From: Simmondsia chinensis
Taxonomy: Eukaryota; Streptophyta; Magnoliopsida; Caryophyllales; Simmondsiaceae
DNA: 64,000 nt
Assembly (NCBI GenBank): GCA_018398585.1
Contig: JAGTTD010000018.1
Coordinates: 4,905,501-4,969,500, forward strand
Direction of reading: 5' to 3'
Shown in pieces: positions 47,427 through 55,760 of the stretch. Below the pieces are notes generated by a model. It was not told the DNA's origin. It worked only from the letters and a program-made list of their open reading frames with translations, and searched no databases. The translations under genes and the position numbers were made by a program. Numbering within the stretch: position 1 is the stretch's first letter; each line of letters opens with the position of its first letter.

Positions 47427-48092
47427 TGTTCTAAGTGTTTTAAGGCTTGTAGGGGATGTGTGTTGACACATGGGTCATGTGTGTCGATACACAATCCAAC
47501 AGAACTGAGGAAAGGCAGCTGTGTTTTGACACACATGGCCCGTGTGTCGACACACAGGCTTTATAGAAACGCATAAAAGGCTTTGTGTGTCGACACACAG
47601 GCTTACAGTAAGATATGTGTAGAAATGTGTGTCGACCTACAGCTTTACAGTAAGCTATGTGTCGACACATAGGTTTGTGTGCTTTAACTGTTATTTGCGC
47701 GATTTTTACCTATTTTTGGCGGTTCTTTTTGCAATGTCTTTGGGACGTCTTAAGGCTTATATATACATGAATTCCCCCTGATTTAGACATGGTTTTGAAC
47801 ACATAAGTAAAAGTTTGCAAGAGAATAAAGAAGAGAAAAAATCAAAAATGTTTTTTGTACAATTGCTCTTATGTCTTTGTGTTCTCGTTTAAGATACTTC
47901 AATCTCCCTACATCTCATTCAATCTCTCCTCTTACACACTCTCACTTCATACTTGGTTGTTGTTGTATCCTCGAGGATATTTCATATACCAAAATATACC
48001 TTAAGGAAAGTGATTACACGGCCTCAACACCTTAGATCATTTGGTTACTCGGTTGCAAGTAGTTTGCAAGTATTTGAAGATTTGTTCTAACA
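47427..48092 (+). repeat. 3' LTR of Copia element 2
   Basis: It starts TGTTCTAAGTGTTTTAAGG and ends TTTGTTCTAACA. It carries the same palindromes, TATA box (about 47755-47767) and leader as the 5' LTR. It is fused directly to the RT coding phrase at its left edge. Confidence 0.9.
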
Positions 48093-48169
48093 TCCTCAAT
48101 TTGAATTCTAGATCCACCGCTAGGCCATGCCCACAACAACTTGTACAGTGCCCTATGTATATATATATA

Positions 48170-48855
48170 AAACACAATTCTTATGAGAAGATGAGAGGAT
48201 AAGAAGGACAGATTTATGGACGGCCAACATTGGCCCTCTTTTTTATGGGATTAAAAAAACATAAATTCTCTCCAACCTCTCCCCCTCATTTTTCTCTCTC
48301 ACCCCAGCCGCCCACAGCCTCTGCTGGCCACCGCCCCTTTTTTTCCGTTTCTTCCAATACCCTTTCTCTCTCCTCTCCTTATTCCTTCACCCCCGCCACC
48401 ACTGCCAATCTGTCACCGCGCCCCTTCTTTTCATCTGTTTTCCAATACTCCTTCCCCCCTCCCCCCTATAACCTTCACCCGGCGGGTGGCGAGGGGTGAA
48501 GGAATATGGGGGAGGAGAAAACAAGGATATTGGAAGAGAAACAAAAGGAGGGGCAGTAGATGGGTGATGGCGGCAGGTCACCGAGGGTGAAGGGTTACCC
48601 GAAAAGGGGTATAGGAAGAGAGAGAAAAAGGAGGGTTGGCGGTGTCAGCGATGGTCGGCGGTGGCGGACAATGGTGACGGGGTGAGAGATAGAAAAAAAG
48701 GAAGGGTTGGAGGGGAAGGGGAGGTGGGGTGAGGGGAAATTTTTTTTTTTTTTTTGGTACCTTATAAAAAAAAAGGGGCTAATTTTAGCTGTCCGTTCCC
48801 ATTAACGATCAAGATGAGCCCCTCTCACCCTATCGCCTTCTCATAAGAATGAAGC
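48170..48855. mobile_element. foldback element with pyrimidine arm and purine arm
   Basis: The left end CAATTCTTATGAGAAGATGAG and right end CTTCTCATAAGAATGAAG are inverted. Inner sequences also pair: GGACAG near 48207 with CTGTCC near 48800, and a long C/T-rich left arm (48260-48480) faces a G/A-rich right arm (48490-48740), centred near 48483. TA microsatellites flank it on both sides. The open frames seen inside are low-complexity and not credible genes. Confidence 0.7.
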
Positions 48856-49260
48856 TATATATATATATATATATGAAAAGTTTTAAAATGTTTATCATAC
48901 AATATGATATTAATAATTTATATATTTAATAAATATAAATTTAGTAAATTTTAAAATATTCAGTTATTTTAACATATATACATGTGTAATATATATATTT
49001 TATATTATACGTGTATATATGTAAAACTATTTGGATAAATGTTTTTAAATATTTATGTAAATAAGTTTAAAATTTTATAATTTTTCATATATATTAAATA
49101 TATAAATCAAGTATATTTATCCAAAGGGTTATTAACCTTTTGTAATCCAACATTTATGGAAATAATAAAAAAGCTACGAACTTTTTTATTTAATTTTTTA
49201 AATACGTCACATTTTATTTATGGTAATAAATAGAACCCTTTTCGACGTAACGACATCATA
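48856..49260. other. very AT-rich stretch
   Basis: AT-rich with a TA microsatellite at the start. No gene or element is supported. Confidence 0.5.
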
Positions 49261-49351
49261 TTTTGAGGAGAACGCTGAAGTGAAATGCTATTTTAAATAC
49301 CCATTATAATATATATTGACAAAATACTCTCTTGATATGGCACGTCACTTT
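49261..49351. mobile_element. left part of a MITE-like inverted repeat split by the LINE
   Basis: ATATATATTGACAAAATACTC near 49308-49330 is matched in inverse by GAGTATTTTTGTCAATATATT near 52424-52444, and outer phrases also pair loosely. The LINE's target duplication lies in this arm, so the LINE inserted into an existing inverted-repeat element. Confidence 0.5.
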
Positions 49352-52342
49352 TTTTTTTTTAACACGATAGGATCATAAGCATCAAAATAGTACTAGGTGG
49401 GGAGGTATTGAACGTCATCCGTGCCTACGCACCGCAAACTGGACTAACAGAGCGTGAGACGGCTACATTTTGGGAGGACTTAGACACAATGATGCAAGGC
49501 ATACCCCAAACTGAACAAGTGATGATTGGCGGGGATTTTAATGGGCACGTTGGCGTGACTGAGGATGGTTAAGCATCATACCATGGAGGTTTTGGTTTTG
49601 GAATTAGGAATGCAGAGGGTCAAGCCCTCCTAGATTTTGCGGTCACTTACGACTTAACGGTGGCCAACACCTTCTTTAAAAAGCGTGATGAACACATCAT
49701 CACGTATCGAAGTGGTGGGACAAGGACACAAATTGACTACATACTCTTAAGGAAAACGGCACAAAGGAACTGCAAGGATTGTAAGGTTACGCCAGGAGAA
49801 GACCTTTCTACACAACACAGAGTGTTGTGGGCTAATATAGAGGCCAAGAAGAGGGCCAAGAGAACCAGCAAACCAGTCAAGACATATACTTGCTGGAGGG
49901 ATTTGAAGGGAGAGAAGTATAAAGTGTACAAGGAAAGAGCGGTGTTTGAGCTGGCGTGGGAATGCGAGGGAGATACTAACCAGATGTGGAACCAACTAGC
50001 CCAAAAGATTAGAGGGCTAGCACGGGAAGTTCTGGGTGTGTCAAAGGGAGGGGCGCCAAGAGACAAAGAGTCTTGGTGGTGGTGCGAAGAGGTCCAAGCG
50101 AAGATAAAAGCCAAATGGGACTACTTCAAGGAGTGGGTCCGCAATGGAGATGAGGACAAGCGACATCAGTATCAACAAGCCAGGAAAGAAGCTAAAGAGC
50201 CATTAGAGAAGCACAATCAATAGCGTATGAGGACTTCTACAAGAGACTGGAGACCAAGGAGGGAACTAGGGATATATATAAAATTGCCAAGGCAAGAGAA
50301 AGGGGGACAAGGGACTTGGACCAAGTACAGTGCATAAGAGGAGAAGATAGACAGGTGCTCGTGGATAAGCAACGAATTAAAGCTAGGTGGAGAGCCTACT
50401 TCCACGATCTGTTCAATGAACAGGGGGATATAGAGATATCCCTTGGTGATCTTCAAACATCTAAGGACCACCAGAGCCACTGTAATTATAGGCAAATTAG
50501 CATCGAGGAAGTCACGGAAGCCATAAAACATATGGGTAGGGGTAAAGCAGTTGGCCCAGATGGTATACCCATAGAAGCATGGAAATGCCTTGGACTAAAG
50601 AGCATCAGTTGGTTGACTAAATTATTTAACCAAATCCTCATGGGGGAGAAGATGCCCTGACGAATGGAGGAAGAGCACATTGATCCCAATCTTTAAGAAC
50701 AAAGGCGACATCCAGAGCTGCGCCAGCTATCGGGGCATCAAACTAATGTGCCACACGCTGAAGTTGTGGGAGCGGGTCATAGAAAGGAGGTTACGACTAC
50801 AGACAGAGGTATCCGAGAACCAATTCAGATTTATGCCTGGAAGATCAACGATAGAAGCCATCCACATCCTAAGGCGGACGATAGAGCACTACAAGGAGAG
50901 ACAAAAGGACCTACACATGGTTATCATTGATCTGGAGAAGGCATATGATAGAGTGCCAATGGAGGTCTTATGGAGGGTTTTGGATAGGAAAGGCATCCCC
51001 ATGCCATATATCCGGGCCATTAGAGACATGTATGAGGATGCACAGACTAGGGTATGCACAGTAGAAGGGGAGACAGACACGTTCCCGATAAAAGTCGGGG
51101 TGCACCAAGGATCTGCCTTGAGCCCCTATCTATTCATTCTGGTAATGGATGAGCTCACTAGGAACATCCAAGGAGGTGTACCTTGGTGTATGTTTTTAGC
51201 AGATGACATAGTGCTGGTGGGGGAATCACGGGAAGAGGTCAATGAGAAGCTAGAATTGTGGAGAAGGACATTGGAATCGAAGGGCTTACGACTCAGTAGA
51301 TCCAAGATCGAGTACATGGAGCTTAAGTTCAATCCCTCCACCACGCATAGCAGAGAAGATGTCAAGATTGGATCGGACCCTATACCGAGAAAGGATAGTT
51401 TTAGATACTTGGGATCCATGATACAGCACAACGGCGAAGTTGACGAGGATGTCAACAACCGGATTAAAGTAGGATGACATAAATGGAGAATGGCCTCAGC
51501 GGTACTGTGCGATAGAAAGTTTCCCTCAAAGCTAAATGGAAGATACTATAAGACGGTAATGAGACCGGCCATGTCCTATGGGGCGGAGTGTAGAGCGATA
51601 AAACATCATACACAGAAGATGAAAGTGGCGGAGATGAGGATGCCGCGGTGGATGGGCGGACACACAAGGAAGGATAGGATCAGAAACGACGTCATAAGAG
51701 GTGAATTAGGCATGGCCCCCATTGAGGATAAATTAAGGGAGCAACGTTTGAGGTGGTTTGGACACGTTAGGAGGAGACCGAGCACCGCTCCAGTCAGGAG
51801 ATGTGAGCAGCACTGGACGACGCTAGGCAGGAGAGGGAGAGGTAGGGCAAAGAAGAGATGGTTGGAGACGATTAGACAAGACCTTACCCACCTAAACATT
51901 CGGGAGGAGAAGACCTTAGATAGAGCCCAATGGAGGGCTAGCATAGGAGTAGCAGATGTAGCGGCTCAGAGCAGGGTAGCCCAGCCTTATGTGCTATCAC
52001 TAGTGTTCTAGGCCTTAGGGTAGTCCAGATTCGGCGCACTTTTGTAGGATCTGTTCTCTGATTGACTATCTGTTCACTACCTATTTCTTTGCCTTTATTT
52101 GCCTAATTTTGCCCTGCTTATATGCTTATTTACTCTCTTGATGCCAGGCTGCAAGGTGTCATTGCTGCCGACAAGTGTATCAGGTTGGGGGTCCTCAGAA
52201 ACAGCCTCCCTCCGGCCAGCCCCGGAAGGGGGAAGGCTGCGTACATCTACCCCCCCCCCCCCCCCCCCGACCTCGCTGATGCGGGAGCCCTTTAAGGCAC
52301 TGGGTTATTGTTGTTGTTGTTGTACATATGGCATGTCACTTT
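49335..52342 (+). mobile_element. RTE-type LINE, 5' truncated, with 17-bp target duplication
   Basis: The insertion (about 49352-52325) begins inside the endonuclease coding region and ends in GTTATTGTTGTTGTTGTTGT. It is flanked by ATATGGCACGTCACTTT (49335-49351) and ATATGGCATGTCACTTT (52326-52342), 16 of 17 identical. A C-run at about 52249-52268 lies in the 3' untranslated tail. The short 3' end with a TTG repeat is typical of plant RTE elements. Confidence 0.92.
49372..52011 (+). pseudogene. RTE LINE endonuclease-reverse transcriptase polyprotein, disabled
   Basis: The endonuclease part reads VIRAYAPQTG, MIGGDFNGHVG (catalytic Asp/Asn phrase) and TQIDYILLRK (49400-49760). A linker is followed by RT: GRGKAVGPDGIPIEAWK (about 50540), TLIPIFKNKGD after a frameshift near 50658, YRGIKLM, NQFRFMPGRSTIEAI, HMVIIDLEKAYDRVP (first catalytic Asp), GVHQGSALSPYLF, FLADDIVLVG (the two further Asp) and RYLGSMIQHNGEV. 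The C-terminal tail reads RRWFGHVRRRP-like and KKRWLETIRQDL, and stops at 52009-52011. Stops at 49570 (TAA), about 50221 and 51475 and frameshifts at ~50222 and ~50658 disable it. The live enzyme nicks DNA and copies its RNA at the nick, and commonly also mobilises SINEs sharing its 3' tail. Confidence 0.92.
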
Positions 52343-52490
52343 ATATACACTCATACACGCTAAAGTGAATGAGTACTAATATCTGAGAATGGGGGATTTC
52401 TTTTTTCTAAAAAGGTTAGGAGGAGTATTTTTGTCAATATATTATATTGGATATTAAAGTGACATGTCACGTCATTTTTCTTCCAGAAAT
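52343..52490. mobile_element. right part of the MITE-like inverted repeat
   Basis: It contains AAAGTGACATGTCACGTCA and GAGTATTTTTGTCAATATATT, which pair with 49261-49351. The end of the element is not defined precisely. Confidence 0.45.
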
Positions 52491-52692
52491 ACGGTGTCAT
52501 CACACCAGAGAAGATCATGTTCATTATTTCAAGTTTGGTCATTTCAATTTAAAATTTAACTATTTAAGACTATTTCTTAGTTCAAGTTGGATCAGTTTAC
52601 GAATTTTTTGAGTCAATTTTTTCAGATCGGGTCAGAATTTGCCACTTTTTTCCATGTACATTCACACCCTTTCTTCAACACCCCCACTGGCA
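52491..52692. other. no gene seen
   Basis: Short AT-rich stretch with no supported feature. Confidence 0.4.
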
Positions 52693-53268
52693 CAGGTGCA
52701 CGTCAGTCGAAGACTGGATGGAATCGGATTGGACCAAAGACCGAACAACATCAAATCATGAAACCAAGGACTGGAATAATTAAAACCGGGTTAGTCCAAT
52801 CTAAGACCGGTTAGAAATCGGTCGGGACTAGGCTGGATCGATTTGGACCGATTTTTCATCTAGCAAGCGCAATTATAAGAAGAAAAACGTTTCCATACAA
52901 ATGTTAAAAATAAAAAAAATAAGATAATGGCATAATTTGTACACACGCGCGCGTGCGTGCGCACACACACACCCACATATATACGTAAAAAATTTAAGGG
53001 TAATCATAGAATATTTATATAATCATTAAATAGTAAAACAAAAAAGATTTAATTTTCTAACATTTAATATTTTTAGATACATAAAGTATATATTAAAATT
53101 ATGCATTCAAAATATTTAATTCGAGATTATGTTGATTGGTCTCCGGATTTTCCGGTCTTGGAAAGGACTGGAGCAAAGATCGATTAAGCTCATATAGTAG
53201 GACCAAAGACCGAACCGATATATGGTCGGTCCAGTAAACTAGTCGAAACCGATTTTTATTTACCCTTA
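52693..53268. mobile_element. non-autonomous hAT-like element, copy 1 (GGACCGATTT subterminal repeats)
   Basis: The left end CAGGTGCACGTCAGTC and right end TTTATTTACCCTTA are imperfectly inverted, as in copy 2. Both subterminal regions are full of GACCGA/TCGGTC motifs, for example GATTTGGACCGATTTTTCATC on the left and ATGGTCGGTCC on the right. The centre is AT-rich with a CA/CG dinucleotide run (about 52941-52972). No coding sequence. Confidence 0.65.
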
Positions 53269-53528
53269 CCTACAACAATAACAACAACAATAACAGACCC
53301 AGTGTCTCAAAGGCTCATGCACAAGCAGGGTCTAGAAGGGGTGAATGTATGCGGCCTTATCAGAGTGTAACCCTGCCGAGAGGTTGTTTTAGAGGGCCGC
53401 CAACCTTATAAGGTTGGCAACATGAGACTTCCTAGGAGGTCACCCATCCTGGTACTACTCTTGCCCAAGCACGCTTAACTTTGAAGTTCTAATGGGATCC
53501 GATGCTTTAATGCGTGGTTAATGAATCC
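53269..53528 (-). mobile_element. SINE-like element with 5S rRNA-derived head and RTE-LINE tail, copy 1
   Basis: On the minus strand the head (53528-53413) is a diverged 5S rRNA: GGATCCCATTAGAACTTC, AAGTTAAGCGTGCTTGGGC, AGTAGTACCAGGATGGGTGA and CCTAGGAAGTC. It is followed by a body (AACCTTATAAGGTTGGC) and a tail matching the 3' end of the RTE LINE, with a TTG/TTATTG repeat at the end (53270-53300). Its 5S part keeps the internal control region, so it could have been transcribed by RNA polymerase III. I could not identify a target duplication for this copy. Confidence 0.75.
53413..53528 (-). pseudogene. 5S rRNA-like pseudogene (head of SINE-like copy 1)
   Basis: About 110 bp are recognisable as plant 5S rRNA over most of its length, with the C-box side (AGTAGTACCAGGATGGGTGA) best preserved and the first ~20 bases degenerate. 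Because it is joined to a LINE-type tail it is not a functional 5S gene. Confidence 0.8.
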
Positions 53529-53596
53529 TAGCAATTGCTGCACGCTTTACTCATGTCATCTATGGGCCCTACCTAAAACTAGATATTATAGACATT

Positions 53597-54402
53597 ACCG
53601 GCATGCAACAGACTACAACAACAAACAAGTGCCTCAAAGGCTCCCGCATAATCGAGTTTTGGGAGGGGTAGATGTACATAACTTTACCCCTCTAAGGTGT
53701 AACCTTGCCCAGAGATTATTTTTGAGGACCCCCAACCTTATAGAGTTGGCAACACGAGGACTTCCCAGGAGTAGGGGTGCACATCAGTCCAAGACCGGAC
53801 CGAACTAGATCAGTCCGGACCAGGCCCAAGACCGAAGTACATCACATCATGAGACCGAGGACAGGACCGATTAAAACCGGGTCGGTCCGGAACGATTTGG
53901 ACCGAATTTTATCTAACAATTTCATTTATAAGAAGAAAAATATTTTTATACAAAAGTAAAAAATTAGAGAATAACAATAATAGTATAATTTACATAATAT
54001 ATATATATATATATAATTTAAGGTTAGTTATACGGGATATTTATATAATTATTAAATCGTAAAAAAATAAATATTTAATTTTTTAAGATTTAATATTTTT
54101 AGATATATACATTATATATTAAAGTTATTTACTCAAAATATTTAATACGTAATTGATGTTGATCGGTCTTTGGTCCAGTCTTCGGGTTTTTTTGTCTTGG
54201 ATCGGACCGGACCGAAGACCGATTAAGCACATATACTAGGACCGAAGGCCAGACTGATATATGGTTGGTCCGATCCGGTCCTTGACCAAAAAGGTCGGTC
54301 CAGACCGATTTTTGTTCACCTCTACCCGGGACGTCACCCATCCTGGTACTACTTTTGGCCAAGTACACTTAACTTTAGAGGTCACCGGCATGCAACAGAC
54401 TA
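53597..54402 (-). mobile_element. SINE-like 5S/RTE element, copy 2, with exact 19-bp target duplication, split by a hAT element
   Basis: Identical 19-mers ACCGGCATGCAACAGACTA lie at 53597-53615 and 54384-54402. Between them, on the minus strand, are a 5S-like head (54383-54327: AAGTTAAGTGTACTTGGCC, AGTAGTACCAGGATGGGTGA), a hAT-like insertion (53771-54326), the rest of the head (GAAGTCCTCGTGTTGCC) and the RTE-like tail (GTACATCTACCCCTCCC, ATGCGGGAGCC, TTTGTTGTTG). The 5' part of the 5S is truncated. The exact duplication proves it inserted as a retroposon with both parts already joined. Confidence 0.85.
53771..54326. mobile_element. non-autonomous hAT-like element, copy 2, inside the SINE-like element
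   Basis: The ends are TAGGGGTGCACATCAGTCC and, inverted, TAGAGGTGAACAAAAATCGG. Subterminal GGACCGA/TCGGTCC repeats match copy 1 at 52693-53268. The eight flanking bases, CCCAGGAG and CCCGGGAC, agree at six positions, fitting a decayed 8-bp hAT duplication. Removing it restores the continuous 5S phrase across the site. Confidence 0.8.
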
Positions 54403-55676
54403 ATTTAGGAAAATAGCACATTTTAAAAGAAATTAGCAAAATGGCATATTAGAAAAAAATATTTAGCAAAATTATACAATTTACTATACATTTTCTTATG
54501 CACGCCACTTGAAATGGCGTACAAAAATTGCAGTTTTGCATGGCATTACAAACGTCGTGCAAAACTTGCACTCCATTTGCAACGGCGTGCAATGTACAAT
54601 AATAATACATGAGCACTTTACATATTTTTATCATAAAGTAATAGTAACTAAACATTAATAATTGTCCTAGTGGTTACTAGCCCAATGTGTGAGATGGAGG
54701 ATTTTTTTGTATTTTTGTATAATAATATTAAATATTAGATATTTTAGCAAAAATTTAAAAAATATATTTTTTTATACGCCAATTGCTTCAAATTTACACA
54801 TAATTTATTCATACAGACTTTTAAAAATTACACATAAATTTTTTTAAAAAAAATCCTCATTTATAATTTTAAAAAAATAATTATATATTTTGAAAATTAG
54901 GGTTCGATTAAAAATTAGACATAAATTTTTTAAAAAAATACCCACATTTATAATTAAAAAATAATTATATAATCTTTGTGTAAATTTTTTTTTTTTGAAA
55001 ATTAGGATGCCATTAAAAATTACACACAATTTTTAAAAAGAATCTCCATTTATAATTTAAAAAAATAATTATAAAATTTATGTGTAGATTTTTATTTTAA
55101 AAACTATGGTGCCACTAAAAATTCCACATAAAGTTTTTTAAAAAATATCCTCATTTATAATTTTTAAAAAATAATTACAAAATTTAATTATAAATTTTTT
55201 TAACTTTTAAAGTAATTTAAAGTAATTTTATACAAACTATAAAATTTGAAAAGTGAAGTATGAATAAATTATGTATAAATTTGAAGTAATTCGGGTGTAA
55301 AAAACATATAGTTTAAATTTTTGTTAAAATATTTAATATTTAATTATATAAAAATACAAAAAAAGGCTTGCTTCTTGTGGGACTCAAACCAACATCCTTC
55401 ATCTCACACGTCGAGCCACTAATTATTAGAATAATTATTCATGTTTGGTTACTACTATTTTATAATAAAATTATAAAAAGTGCTTATGTATTATTATTAT
55501 ACATTGTATGTCGTTTGTAATGGCGTGTAAAACTATAATTTTTCAGCCCATTAATGTATGCCGTTTCAAATGGCATGTATAAGAAAATATACAGTAAAAT
55601 ATATTATTTTGTTAAATATTTTTTTTAATATGTCATTTTACTATTTTTTTTAAGGTATTATTTTCCTAAAGCAGTC
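54398..55676. mobile_element. MULE-like foldback element, 1.28 kb, with 9-bp target duplication
   Basis: The ends GACTAATTTAGGAAAATAG and (inverted) GACTGCTTTAGGAAAATAA continue as long imperfect inverted arms of several hundred bp. Both arms carry CATTACAAACG(T/A)C and ATGCACGCCA-like motifs. The flanks are identical: CATGCAACA at 54389-54397 and 55677-55685. The centre is extremely AT-rich with no coding sequence. A 9-bp duplication suggests MULE transposase mobilised it. The right arm (about 55375-55430, minus strand) has a polymerase-III B-box-like GGTTTGAGTCCC. Confidence 0.85.
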
Positions 55677-55684
55677 CATGCAAC

Positions 55685-55760
55685 AGGGGTAATTTCGTCA
55701 ATACACTCCTTTTGGACCTCTATTTAAAACGCCGAAACCCTAACTCTGTACTTCACTTCT
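55685..55760 (+). promoter_or_regulatory. EF-1alpha core promoter: tef box, TATA box, telo box
   Basis: AGGGGTAATTTCGTC (55685-55699) fits the tef-box consensus of plant EF-1alpha promoters. TATTTAAA (55721-55728) fits a TATA box. AAACCCTAA (55735-55743) is the telo box seen near the start of many plant translation genes. Transcription probably starts around 55750-55760 in the C/T-rich ACTTCACTTCTTTC. The foldback element ends immediately upstream, so any distal promoter lies inside or beyond mobile DNA. Confidence 0.8.

Larger units (their letters stand above)
44100..48092 (+). mobile_element. Copia retrotransposon 2, internally deleted
   Basis: Two LTRs (692 and 666 bp) flank gag, protease, integrase and only the first part of reverse transcriptase. 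The pol frame passes directly into the 3' LTR at 47427, with no rest of RT, no RNase H and no purine tract. I see no convincing target duplication (flanks TTTCA and TCCTC). It is younger than Copia 1 because long stretches of frame remain open. Confidence 0.88.

Noticed and set aside
48230..48581. Pro/Ser-rich frame and its antisense
   Set aside because: Low-complexity translation of the C/T-rich arm of a foldback element.
51606..51944. 112-codon minus-strand frame, and others at 51126-51458 and 49737-50114
   Set aside because: Antisense shadows of the RTE LINE coding region.
53413..53528. Functional 5S rRNA gene
   Set aside because: The first ~20 bases are degenerate, there are internal changes, and it is joined to a LINE-type tail; no tandem 5S repeats are present.
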